This document shows, one piece after another, positions 48,129 to 60,065 of a DNA stretch of 64,000 nt; within the stretch, counting starts at the first letter, position 1; every line of letters begins with the position of its first letter. The stretch is from Klebsormidium nitens (lineage: Eukaryota; Streptophyta; Klebsormidiophyceae; Klebsormidiales; Klebsormidiaceae). A program made the position numbers and the translations under genes. The DNA is taken from positions 1 to 64,000 of the forward strand of contig DF237090.1 of the NCBI GenBank assembly GCA_000708835.1. Direction: 5' to 3'. The notes beneath the pieces were generated by a model. It saw nothing but the letters and a program-made list of their open reading frames with translations. It had not been told where the DNA came from and did not search any database.

Positions 48129-51100
48129 TCAATCATCCCCGGAACCCCCAGTTGCGACTCCTTGCTGCCTCATGCTCTCGTAATCTGCGCGCAAAACCAG
48201 ATTGGATGAGCCTCGCCGCAGTTGTACAGTGCAAGCTGATACAGGTGAGGCAATTGGTTGCGTTTGATTAAGCTAGCTTCCTGGGCGCCAGCATGCTTCA
48301 CAACAAGGCCCGAAGCACCTTCCCCAATGTAACAACTGCAGCGGACAATTATGTCGCAGAAGACAAAGGGTTGAGAAGCGAATCGAACACAAGCACCAAT
48401 CCTGCGTGTCGTTCAAGCAGTACAAGCTCGGCCGCTCGCGCAACTTACCTGGGTCGTCAGTGGGCAGCTGCAAGCGGCAGAGGGGGCACGAGTTGCGGAC
48501 GTCCAGCCAGGGGTGAAGACAGTCCGCGTGGAACAGGTGGCGGCACGGCATGCGCAGCACCTCGATGCGGGCCTCCAGAACGCTCCTGGAACCAGGTGGA
48601 AGCAGCAAGTAAGATGCTGATAGGTGGAGTCAAAGTCGGACCCTGAAACACGCATGGTCGGGTCGCTCCTGAAGCGGGGGGGCTGAGTTACGGAAGCAGG
48701 ACACCGTTAGAAGCCGCTACCTGACCAGACTCGGTTCTTCTGGATTCTGATTGCCCAAAAACGAGAACACTCTCTCTTACGCAAAAGCTTTTCAAGCGGT
48801 GTATCCTAGTCGTCTCAGGCAGAACGGGCCACGCTCAGCAGGAAGAGACAGCAAACAAAAGCGGCAGAATCGAGTGAAGGGTTGCTGACAGTATTCAGAC
48901 AGTGACTCAGAAGGCGCCGGGGCCCGCTTACCTGCAGACCGAGCAACTTTCTTCGCCGGGCTCCTCTGGCATTGTCACTTTCTCTAGGGCTTGTACGGCG
49001 GCCCTAGACGCCGGCGGGGGCCACTGCGGGTGTGCGCCGGCCCCCAGCATGGCCATGACTTGGTCCAGGTTCTCGTCTACTGCAAGGGGAGGATGCTGCT
49101 CAAATGAAATAGGGAAGGAAAGACGAGAATAAACGGACGCGGTGGACGGAGAATGACGACGTAGATGCTGAGACAGTTGAGTCAGACTTAAGCAATGGTG
49201 GCAGGAAGCGACGGGCAAGACCGGTGGGGACGCTTGGCACAACCAGAAGGATCGGGAATGGTAGTTGCATCTTTCGAGCTTGAAGGGGGAAATCGAGCTG
49301 ATGGAACATCAAGTTGCTCTAATCTACATGATCGTCTTGGCGCAGGTCCAACTGATACAAGGGGCTGACGGTGGTGCTTTGCAGACGGACAGAAAAGGGA
49401 CTCAATTGCTCGGGACAGGCTGCCTGCTTCCGACGTTACAACACTGTAACAAGTCCAATACTTGTTTTGACAAAAGCCAACGTTGGTTTTTAATGTTGCC
49501 TTCAAAGCCCACAGTCGAACCCTAGGGCGTTTGCTCTATGTAGCAGTCGCCGCTCTTAATGCTCAACCTGTTTGTCAGCGCGTCGACTTCGGCAAAACGT
49601 GTTTGAACAGAGACTTACGGACGAAGTCTCCAGCGCGAAAAGCCAGGAGGCGGTTGCGGGCAAAGTCGATCCCGAAAGGTGGGATGCCGCCGCTGCAAAA
49701 ACCATGGCAAGAAAATCAGGAAGGCATGCAGGAGTAATAAGAATTTAGTCAATGAACCACTTTCCTCTCCAATTCGAAAGCTGGACCTGGGAGTCTATCT
49801 CACTTCAATGTGGCTAGGCCAATGCCCCAGGATTGCTTGACTTGAATAATGGGGATGGAATACGAGACTCTCTATCTCATCCAGAAAAGGGTCCCTTGAA
49901 GAGCATCTCTTTGTGTTCGTTCCACCCAAGATCACTATGGCCTTTTCTAATAGCAGCTTTGGTTGGCCGCCATCATAAAAGATCTGGAATTCAGGCACCT
50001 AGCTTGAAAAGCCACGGCCCGAAGTCACCTCGCTCCAAGATCCCGACTTTCTAAGCAAAGAGCGCGGTTGAGCTTACAATTGCACGGCCATCTGCACGCC
50101 CGCTCCAAAATTCGTTGGGCCCCCGTAAAAAGCCAAGCCCCCCGGCGGGAAAAGCCCGCCCCGGCGGGCCGCCCGCGCAGGGCGAGGGGTGCGCTCTCCA
50201 TCCTCTTCGTCGTCTTCATCGTGATCAGAGCCAGAAGACTGCAAGTTTAAAATACAATATTTTGAAGCGTCCCAACCTTTCAAGAGCAAGGCTGCCTCAA
50301 TTGTTTTCAGATTCAAGCAAAGGCACCAGGGCGCGCTTGACACCTGCCAGACGAAAATATAGGATGACTACAACGTTCGTTCTTCCTGGGGCCGCAAACT
50401 AGCAGGCTTCTTGAGTTCCAAAATGACAGTTGAGAGGGTCCAAAACGCTCTTGCTGTAGCCAGAAACTAGACAAGAGGACCCTCAGCGCTTTGACCAAAC
50501 CTCGGCAATGCTTTCGAAACCATCCCGTGCTTCCCAGGAAGCAAACCCAGCCAGGAAAGCAAAAGCGTTTACAAATCATCAGAGCCCATTTCTGCTCAAG
50601 CAGGATTCAGTCATTTCGAGGCTAACAGAGTCCACGAAGCTGCAGAAGAGCTATCACAGGCGGGCAGGAGAGGCCCCTCGTCCTCACCGCTGAGTCTGGG
50701 AGCAGGTCGGGCATGTCCGCGTACTCGTCCTCCTCGCCATCGCTGTTCAAAAGAGGTGGCAGGTCATCATCGTCGTCGTCTTCTTCCCCCTCATCTTCCT
50801 CGTCAGTTTCATCATCCTCGTCCTCAGCGCTCAACAGATCAGGAACATCATCATCGTCTCGCTCCACCCCACCAGAAGGGGATCCCCGGCCACCTCTTTG
50901 CGTCGCCAAACCAGCCCGTGGCGCTCTTGCTGTGCTAACTGCTGCTCGCATGGGCCCCAGAGGCAGGAAAAGCGTCCCCCCAGCACTTCGCTCGTCGTTC
51001 GAGGCCCGGTTGGCAGGAGACAGGCGTCGACTCCGTCGCCGGTGGCCCCCGTCCTCGTTCTCTGCTGGCTCCGCCACCCTAGCAACTCTGCGGCGGCGTT

Positions 51101-53130
51101 CGCGGCGCCGGGCCTCTCTCCCCCCGCCCGCAGTGGGGGCGGCTGCCGTACCCGGCTGGAAGCCCGTTGAGAGGAGGGTGCGCAGGGAGACGGCGGCGCT
51201 GCGAAGAGCGGACACTGCGCCTGACGGATGGAAGTCGGGGGAGAAGACTGGGCCGTGCGTGCTGTGGGTGCTGCTGTCCTCTTCGTCGTCAGATTCTATA
51301 AGGAAGAAGGGACGTATGACCTTGGGTTTGACCATCACAAATGAGTGTTGCGAGCAATGAAGCAACGGCCTGTGCCGGAGGTGATGGAAGAAATGGCGGT
51401 GTGCATGTTGGACGCTATGGTTTCGACGACCAGCAACTGTCAGAGGTTTGTTCAAATCTACAAGGGGGGCAACAATCAAACACCTCAAAGTAAAAGGGAT
51501 TCGTACAGGTGGCAGACGACTGCCTATACCACATAACAATGCTGGAAACATTGATCTGCCAAAGAGCCGCCCAGACTCATCAGAAGAGGGGGCAGCGCTG
51601 AAAGATGTAATGCAGCATAGAATTGCACCTCCAACTGATCTTCTGATACTGGACGAGCAATGGGGCATCCCCACTTGCACATAGAGCAGAATATACTTGG
51701 GACGCCAGATCAGATCAATGACGATCTTCAGAAGGGTGAAAGGGCTGATAAAGTGGTCAACAGCAATCCAAAAGGAGACTGTTCAAGATCGAATATAAGA
51801 ACATTCATTTGCACCGCCACTCGTCGGGACATTAACGGTGCAGTCTGTTTGAATGCAGAATCACTTCTTTCAGAGAAAGTCATGAGGAAAGTGGACATGA
51901 ACACTGAGGGTGATTTCAAATTTGAAAATCCAGTCAAGCAACTTAGGAGTTGACCACTAGAAATGCTGGGTTTAATGGCAAGCCACAACCTTCCATCAAG
52001 TCAATTTCAGAAAAGAATTCTTATTTCTCTTGTCTGTCTTCGGTGCCAGTCATAGCTTGATAGCAGGAAGATCTCACTTCTTTGTCTTTCCTCAATCTTA
52101 ATAAACCCTTAGAAGACAGTGTTTACACCTCCAGCCCACTCAGGAATCCCCAACATCCAACAGCATGCACTGTCTGACTTGACCCACCTGCATCGAGCAG
52201 GTCCGGAAGCTCATCCCAGTCCTGATCCTCGGTCGCAGGTCTCTCACTCGGGCTCCTGTGGAGATTAGAACGTCCAGAAGCAGCACTCGCTGTTAGGCCC
52301 TCTTGCTGGCCGCCATGGCCAGCCTCCGCAGAAGGGCTTGCGTCAGCAAACGAGTCACTGTCTGACATGTCAGAACCGAGCGCTGGAAGCGACTCCATTT
52401 CTGAATCAACATCCGAATCCATGTCTGACTCAGACTCCCCAACAAGGCCCGGTGGCTCATCATCTTCGTCCTCAGACTCGCTGAACGCCTCCGGGCCCAG
52501 CAATGCTGGTAAATTATCATCCTCAGAGCTACCTGCCGAAGGCAACCCGCTGTCATTCCCCGAGCTTGTCTCTAATTGACTCCCGGGGTAGCTAGTTTGT
52601 TCAACACCCGCAGTGGATGCGTGTTCCAAGGCCATGGGAGCGTTGGTTCCTGTGGATTGCTCGGGCTCAGCTGCAAGCAGAGTCTCTTCTGCAGAATGGT
52701 ATGATTGTGAATCATTCTCAATGTTTGGAGAGGGCTCGCCCTGGTAGGACTCAAAGCCGTGACTGGCTGCCCCTCTATCACAGGCAGCTGCCTGACCCAT
52801 TCCTGCAACAACTGGCCCCGGTTCTCCATGCCTCTGTTCATTCTGGGGGCACGTCCCTTTCGCACTACCTTCCATTTCTACTTTGACAGCTTGCTTCTGC
52901 TCCAAAAAGCTGGTACCAGAGTCTGAAGCACCTTCAGTTTGCCTCGAATTTTCCTGGTTGCTAGAACTACTTAGCCTTTCAGGAAGCCCCGACCCATGCC
53001 TGGATAACTGGACCTCTTCCCCACGCTTGCTAGTTGGGTCTCTCAGAAGGGCGACTGCCAGGCCCACATGCGTTTGAGAAGTTGGCCCTCGCATATGGTG
53101 TGCTGCTCCGCCAGCATCCATGGATTTCAA
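48129..53130 (-). CDS. RING-H2 protein with repeated acidic xPxLL motifs
   Basis: Probable E3 ubiquitin ligase. Minus-strand exons: 53130 to about 52188, about 51359-50689, 50238-50078, 49692-49616, 49079-48932, 48585-48449 and 48194-48129; the last five junctions are phase-consistent. The C-terminal RING is complete: CSVC from one exon, then [16 protein letters not shown] and [15 protein letters not shown] from the next, i.e. C-x2-C-x14-C-x-H-x2-H-x2-C-x10-C-x2-C (RING-H2). The last exon adds [18 protein letters not shown]. Before the RING lie [18 protein letters not shown] and [13 protein letters not shown]. The N-terminal two-thirds is acidic, Ser-rich and disordered with recurrent xLPxLL-type motifs and an Arg-rich block ([15 protein letters not shown]). 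The join between the first two exons is unresolved: a GTGGGT donor at 52187 and the best acceptor near 51360 do not share phase, so an alternative donor (GTCAAG) or an extra exon is needed. The ATG at 53130 is the first in its frame. Confidence 0.8.
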
Positions 53131-54149
53131 GCGGGCAAGAAAGTGGCTACATGGACACCCGCAGGCGGCCCCTCATGTCAAATGCAAAGCAACAAAGCAA
53201 GACACCATTGATGTGGCCAGAGTGCTCTCATCATGGAAGATTTCAACACGGGGGAAAGGCAGGAGAGGGGAAATGCGAACCCTCACCTAGGTAGCATTAC
53301 GTAATACCGACGATTCAGTCAACAGCAAGCTATACCTCTAGCGGATTCTTCGGGTTGTGGACGTTATAGAGACAAACCGGCCTGTGGAGACGCAAGCTGA
53401 CGAGCTTTTTGAGTACCCACCTCGAGCAGGTTTTCCATCACAGTCCCGGCCGCAGAAAGAGAGAAACTAAGATTAGGGTTTCGCACCACTGGCACCAGGA
53501 CTCGAAGCTTTTCACAGTCACTGTTGGCAGTGTCATAGGGTATTCGCACCTAAAGGATTTCAACTATTCTTGTGGGTCTTTTCTTGCCGCTTTTTTTGTG
53601 AAAACAGCCAGAACAGGCAAGAAAAGACCGGTTATTCGCACCGGGCTGTAGTGTGCTCAATTCTTTTCTGCCCGGCCCAACAGCTATGATCTGACGGCTA
53701 GGAATGGCTTTGATTCCCGCACAGGACCGCAATCGGACGGCGTCGATGGTATTCAAGCTCGACCGTACGCGGATGGATGGCATAAGCTATGTACCGCACA
53801 AGAACCGGCAAGAATAGCCGCCACAAGAAAAAGTTGCCTGTCAATTTTCTTGCGGCCGAAATGGACAGAATCGGCGAAAACTCGCAAGAAACCCGCGAGA
53901 AAAGAACAGATCGGCCGGGAAATGTTAGGTGCGAATACCCTATCAGCGGTTCCACAATTCACTTCCAGCACCTTCCTGGTTTCGCTTCTTTGCTGACAAG
54001 CGCTGAGACAGTCTGAGAGCTTATTTGGTCCGACTTGCCAGCTGATTCAATTGGAAACAGCGCAGCGCAGGCCAATCAGAGGAGCAACGGAAGAGCTTGG
54101 CACTTGCTGCTGTGTCCTTGAAGCAGTCAGCCTTATTGCTTGTGAAAGC
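53131..54149. other. Divergent region RING gene / NBP35
   Basis: 1.0 kb between the two start codons. The central 403 bp is a MITE-like element (53538-53940). The rest has no recognisable feature. Confidence 0.6.
53538..53940. mobile_element. MITE-like element with perfect terminal inverted repeats
   Basis: Left end ATAGGGTATTCGCACCTAA (53535-53553) is the perfect reverse complement of the right end at 53925-53943. If the outer TA on each side (53536-53537 and 53941-53942) is a target-site duplication, the element is 403 bp with termini GGGTATTCGCACC. An internal copy of TATTCGCACC lies at 53633-53642, and CAAGAA/TTCTTG words recur in both orientations. No transposase is encoded. TA duplication and short size fit a Tc1/mariner-like MITE; other superfamilies are possible because I cannot compare with other copies. 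Confidence 0.8.
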
Positions 54150-57100
54150 ATGGGGCAGCCAAATGGAGATTCGCAACCGAAAGGGGACGTTCCGGAAGAT
54201 GCCCCCGAGCGTGAGTCTGTCTTTCCTGGGTTTAAGTCCTGTTGACAGTTTGTTCTACAGCGCCTCTTTACAACTTGTGAGTTTGAAGGTGAATGACAAG
54301 CAAAATGGCTTCGGCTCACAGCATTGCCTTCACGGAAAAGGTGGTCGTGTGGTGACTGCAGCATGCTGGCAGTCCGACGGTGTTGAGTGCTTACCACCTC
54401 CTAATGATGCTTTTGTCAATTGCAGACTGTCCTGGGACTGAGTCCGAGCAGGCTGGCCAGGCTAGCGCCTGTGAGGGGTGCCCCAACCAGCAGATATGCG
54501 CGACAGCCCCAAAGGGCCCAGATCCTGGTAGGTTCCACCTTTTGTAGAGCTCTGACGAGGTTGGTGAGCCCTGATAAAGACGTCTTTCACACCGAACTTC
54601 TGAAATGTTGAATCATGATGATGGTGGTGGTGCAAGCTGTACGTGTTTGTGAGAGGTGGTGCAATTGGCAATTACGCATCAAGGCACCAAAGAAAAGCGT
54701 ACAGTTTTCAAGAGAATAACTTTTAATTCTTGTCTACGTCGGTGGTGTGAGGGTCGTTCACACAAACATGTTGATTGCTCCTAAAGGTTACATACCTGCT
54801 TGTGGTGATTACTATCCTGGGTGTCTCTAGTTATCGTAGCGTTCCTGCCCTCCCGTCTACGTAATACCAGTTGTTAGACTCTGTGTGGCAAGGACACTAT
54901 AGGCGTCTTGTAGCCCCCCTGGGTTTCATGTGGAGTCTTTGACCTTCTTGTTGCATGTTTTCTTCTTAGTTTGCTTTTGAGCTGTTTGTGTTCCCAAGAT
55001 CACAATCAGAAAGGGCTGCATCCCCAAGTTGTATCGGACTTGCTCTCCAAGTGCTCCAAGTGCTCCAAGTGCTGAAAGAAGGGTCACCCGTCTGTCCGTG
55101 GTTTGCAGATCTTGCAGCGATAGAGGAACGGATGCGGACTGTCAAGCACAAGGTTCTGGTACTGTCTGGAAAGGGTGGGGTGGGGAAGAGCACCTTTGCA
55201 GCGCAGCTGTCTTTCGCACTAGCAGAGGCCGACAAGCAGGTAAGCATTTCTTGGTTGTAAAACATGCAGGGCTTTCAGGACCCTGTATGCGTAGCCCAAT
55301 ATTGGTGTCGCTATCAAAACTAGCGTCTCAGCCCTGATTATCTGATCCCTGAGCAACAGGATGAAACTAAGAAGCTTGAGTAAGATCCTCGGGGCAGTCC
55401 TCGAGAATGACTGTACTCGCAAAAATCTGAAGGCGCCTCAGTATTGTCTTGGGATTGTGTTTTGGGTCTTGCACTCTTGCAAGAGGACTTTGACGAGAAC
55501 TTCTCCTAGCGTTTTCCAGCCTTGCTGAACTTTCTCCTTAGTTTGTTGTGGTTTTCTACCTGCACCTCCGTGGTGATTCTGCCCCGTCGGGCCAGTATGT
55601 CAGTTGCCGGGGACTAGGACAACAGTCATGTAGTGATTTCTTGACTTACATGCGTGGAAGTTCCCCCCTCCCGACAAGGCTCACCGATCTTTGGTTTCGC
55701 AGGTCGGCCTGTTGGACATTGACATTTGCGGCCCCAGCATACCCAAGATGCTGGGGCTGGAGGGCGAGGAGATTCACCAGAGCAACCTGGGGTGGTCACC
55801 AGTGTAAGGTTTCAATCCCCCTTGCTTCCAAAAACACTTTCTCCCTTTCAGCCTTTTGTCTGCTTCCAAACTTGGAAGAAGGCTTATGTCCTGAGATTGC
55901 AGTTGAGGTGAGCTTAGATATGAGAGAGTCCCTGCAGTGACCAAGAACATTCGTGATGCGTGGTACAATTGGCTGCAGGCTATCACGGGCAGCACCCGAG
56001 ATAGCGTTCAGACCCTTGCTTTGACACGGAAGCGTCGATTAGGACTTTTCTCGTTTTACTTTCTCAGATCACATCAACTTGGCACGCTCGATTGCAGGTA
56101 TGTTGAAGACAATCTGGGTGTCATGTCCATTGGCTTCATGCTGCCTGACCCGGACGAGGCGGTCGTTTGGAGGGGCCCCAGGTGAGCGGTTCGCCCACCC
56201 TTCTATGCATGAGTGTAGAAAAGTTGCGGTTGTCCGTTTCTTGTGCGTTGGCTGGGCTTTTCTATCAGGGCATTCCGCCTCTGTGAGTTGCTGTGTGCTG
56301 ATTGCGAAAGCCTTGTGCGAGATACAGGGAGAATTTGCTCATTGTCAAGGTTTTTGTTTGCAATCATCCGACTGTAAGCAACTTCTAGAATGTATCTGTT
56401 CCTCGCACTCGATAGGAAAAGAGAGTTTTAAGCGGATTCTTTTTCTCATCTCGAGGTCATAGTGACGGGTCACTCCTTTACAAGCCGGTAGGGTGGTTTT
56501 CTCCATCTGCTGGTATCGCTCGCTTCGAGTGTAACGAATCAGAAGGCGGCATTTGCTGACCGTTTCTTCTTGAGCTCTCAGGAAGAACGGCCTGATCAAG
56601 CAGTTTCTGAAGGACGTCTACTGGGGCGATCTGGACTACCTGGTCATCGACAGTGAGTCCGCTTTTACGTAGCTAGCGTCCCGTTTTCATGGGCTGAAAT
56701 CGATAGGTCTCTCCTGAGGTTCCCTTCTTTCGGACTGACCAGTTTTGGTTCCGGTCCAAAGTTCAGCCCTTGCGTCCAATTCGAAGATGTTCGCGAATCA
56801 AGTTGGGGAAGCTTTTAAATAGGACAGGGCATGCTCGTCTAAATCAGGTCAGCAACGGAGCATTTCGGCAGTTGTCGTGCCAGGGGTGGTCACGCTTTAC
56901 CGAGTAGGGGCGGTCTGAGTATGCGTTTAGTATTCGCCTCCCAGAACTTGCCAACCTCAGCCTTCTGTGTTCGGGGTTTCTTTCCTCTTCAATCAGCCGG
57001 TAAAGCTTTCACGGTCGCTCGTTCGGTATATGACCTGTAAACGTTTACGCTGTCCCTCTACTTGCCCCCAATGACGAACTTCGCCGCTGCTTCTAGTATC

Positions 57101-60065
57101 TGGTCATTGCTTTATCCTCCCTGTTGCATACAAAAGTCGTTGCTGCGACCATTGGCCTGTTACACACAAAAGCTGTTGCTGCGGTCATGTGTGATACATA
57201 ATTCCGTTCTGCTTTTTCGTGCATCTCCGAGTCGTTTTGCGCGTGCTTGCAGCGCCTCCGGGTACTTCGGACGAGCACATTTCGATGGCGCAGTTCCTCA
57301 AGGCGACGGGAGTGGACGGAGCGATTGTGGTCACGACGCCGCAAGAGGTGTCCATCATCGACGTTCGGAAAGAAATCAACTTTTGTAAAAAGGTGGGTCC
57401 GCGAAGATTCATTGAAGCAGAGCGGTAAAACAACTTGGAGTTTCACTGGTCTTGGTGCTTGCCGGGATGCGTTGAAGATTTGTGCGGTTGAACGCAGCCT
57501 GTACAGGCGCTTTACAAAGCTGCCTTCGATTTTAAAATGTTGGATGCATTGCCAGACGGGGCTTGCCTTCCCAAAGCTTGCGAAACCTCCCGGTGCTGCA
57601 AGAAGTTGTTGCGCTTCGTTTCCAAGAATCAACGGACGCACTTCGTAGGATCCCACAACGATTTTTAAGGGAGATTTCGGCTTCTGTTCTTGGCTGTGTC
57701 TAGGGAATCCTGTCGGTCGTTACATGTATTCGAGACATTGAACAGTCGAGGTGCCTTATTATGCAGGTCGGGATACGGGTCTTAGGCGTCGTTGAGAACA
57801 TGAGCGGCTTCCAACAAAAGCTGGGCGCATTCACCTTCAGAAAAACCGGGCCGGACGGTCTGGAAGAGGATGTGACAGAAAAGGTGAGACCTGGTATACA
57901 CAAAGAAGAAGTACTCTGTGGGCAAATTTGGTCGCTACGAAAGGGGTGGGATCAAATGTTCGGGGGTGGGATCAAATGTTCGGCCTGGATTCAGAAGCTT
58001 GTTCGGCTTGGACTGGAAGGCTGCAAACGAAAGCCGAAAGCACGCCAAGCTTAGCTGCAACACGTTTGTGCCGCTCCTCCTTGCCTTCTGAACGCCAATC
58101 TATCCATCTATTTCTGTCTTTCGTCATTCACCCCGAAGTGAGCAACGCTTTGTTCCTGAGAGGTTGCTTCAAGGCCTGCAAGCTCTTTTGTTGGACGACT
58201 TCTTTCGAAGAGCAGCGAACATAGAGCTGACCCTTTGCCAGCTATTTTTGGACTGCAATTAATCTGACGCTGTTGAAGTGGTTGGTTCTTGAATTCGATG
58301 ACAGTGGCGGAGTTTCAACGAACCGCCAAAATCACCCCTCGCGAAGTGAACTCTTATTTGATTGAAACAGGTCAATTCCTTCTCGAACGACTCGCTTAGG
58401 AAGCCAACTTCCCATTAATATCAGCAGTTCTCAGCGTGTTTTACCTCTGCTCTTTCTGCAGGTCTTAGCTGAGATCCGAGCGGTCGCTCCGCACCTAGAA
58501 GGTCTGACGGTGAGTCTTGTAGTTACCGCTACTCGATGTATCACGGTTGCTTTTCAACGCTCTCAAGAATTCGTTCAACTGACTGCCCCACTGCCACGTT
58601 TGTGCGGCGTTCGCTTCTAAGCTGGCAACGTGCGTTGCCTCTGAGACGCAAACTTTGAACATGCCGGCAAAGCGTCCCTTATTTGCCTCACCCGCTGCTT
58701 CAGGGCAAGAGGGACTGCCGTATGCGCTTCGTAGCTTCTTATGTAACGGTTTCAGCTCGCCACCTTTTCAACTCGGACCCGAGACCTAGTTCATGAACGT
58801 GTAGCGGCAGGCTCTGACCCGTTGGCTGAAGGATGCGCATCTCGATATTGATTTGAGAGCTACCTGGTAGCCGTCGGCTCCAAGTACTAAGTCCACGTCG
58901 CTTCGCTCGCAGGCTTGCACGGAGATTTTACATGCGAGTGGTGGGGGCGCTGAAAAGATGGCCAGAGATCTGGGCGTTCCGTTTCTCGGTCGGATACCTC
59001 TGGATGCCACCCTAAGCAGGTGCGGCCGTTTACCTTTATAATTGCGCCCGTTTCACGCATTTTCATTGTCGCTGCACCTTTTCGCATTAAACCGCAGCGA
59101 GTAGTCCTTAGAGTTATGTCATCTGAAGTCGTGCAGAGCGAGTCTAGTAACCATCGTCCTGTTCATCAAGGATCTTCGCGTGGTCCTACTGCCAATCCGT
59201 TTAATCCTTTAGAAAGTCCTATCATCTCGTCGTGGAGTACATCTTTCTCGCCGTCCTCTTAATTGGGGATCGAGGAACGTGCGACGGCTCTGTATCATGG
59301 ATAAGCTTGCTCTCCGTCTTGAAGGTCTTCTCTGCGTAACCACTCTTACAAGCTAGAGTTGGCATTCAAGGTCCATGAACGTACGCTTCCATTCATGCGC
59401 CCCCCCAGTCATGCGGCCCCCTAGGCCCGTGCTACACCACCAGACAGCATCAGCGAACCAGTGCGAGGCTTGCTTTTGGGGCCTCCGCGTAAAAAATCGA
59501 GATTATGTTGCATATGTCGGTGGTCCGCACTGCTGTCTTTTGCTGACTTGCGCTATTGTGTGCAGAGCGGCTGAGGAGGGCCGCTCGTGCTTCACGGACT
59601 ACAAGGATGCCCCGAGCTCCTTGGCTCTTAAAGCCGTGATAAAGAGTGAGTCCGTCTCGCCCGTGATTTGCTGCTGCGGTTCTTGGTCGTGTACCCAACC
59701 TAAAGCGCAGCGTGACTTCTTTCGGGATGCAACATCCCGAGCAAGGCCGTCCTCACCTCGAACACTTGATCCGACTTGCAAAACGAAGGTTTTTCTACGT
59801 GCCGGCTCCGCTAGACGCTTTGTTCGACTGATATTGGTTCCTGAATGCCGGCTGTTTAGCCAAACTTGTGGGCAAGGGGAGGCTTCGGAGCCCTGCTGGG
59901 CTCTTCACCATATAGCGGAGCCTAAAGAGACCACAGCAACTCGCAGTAGTCTACCTTTGTGCTGGGTACTGGAAAAGAGAGCAAGCTCCGTAGGCTCGTT
60001 TTTCGCTCATGCTCAGATCTCTTTTCTCCTTTGCAGAGGTTTTGCAGACCGTCGAACAAGCGTGA
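54150..60065 (+). CDS. NBP35: NBP35 cytosolic Fe-S cluster scaffold P-loop ATPase
   Basis: Scaffold of the cytosolic iron-sulfur assembly (CIA) pathway that builds Fe-S clusters for transfer to apoproteins. Twelve exons: 54150-54210, 54426-54527, 55109-55239, 55703-55803, 56098-56181, 56582-56652, 57253-57392, 57767-57883, 58462-58509, 58913-59019, 59566-59645 and 60037-60065; every join is in phase (356 aa). Start [12 protein letters not shown] is chosen over an upstream in-frame ATG at 54051 because homologues begin just before APEHCPG. The N-terminal cluster motif C-x13-C-x2-C-x5-C is intact (HCPGTESE to CPNQQIC). The deviant Walker A is [10 protein letters not shown], then [41 protein letters not shown] and TTPQEV. 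After ENMSGF the CPxC motif of yeast and animal Nbp35/Cfd1 is absent (QQKLGAF instead), as known for plant NBP35. [18 protein letters not shown] closes the fold. Confidence 0.96.
55046..55073. repeat. 9-bp tandem repeat in NBP35 intron 2
   Basis: Three tandem copies of TCCAAGTGC shortly before the acceptor of NBP35 exon 3. Slippage-type repeat. Confidence 0.8.
57943..57982. repeat. Exact 20-bp tandem duplication in NBP35 intron
   Basis: GGGGTGGGATCAAATGTTCG occurs twice in direct succession in the intron after exon 8, with no mismatch. A recent duplication or a marker of length polymorphism. Confidence 0.9.
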
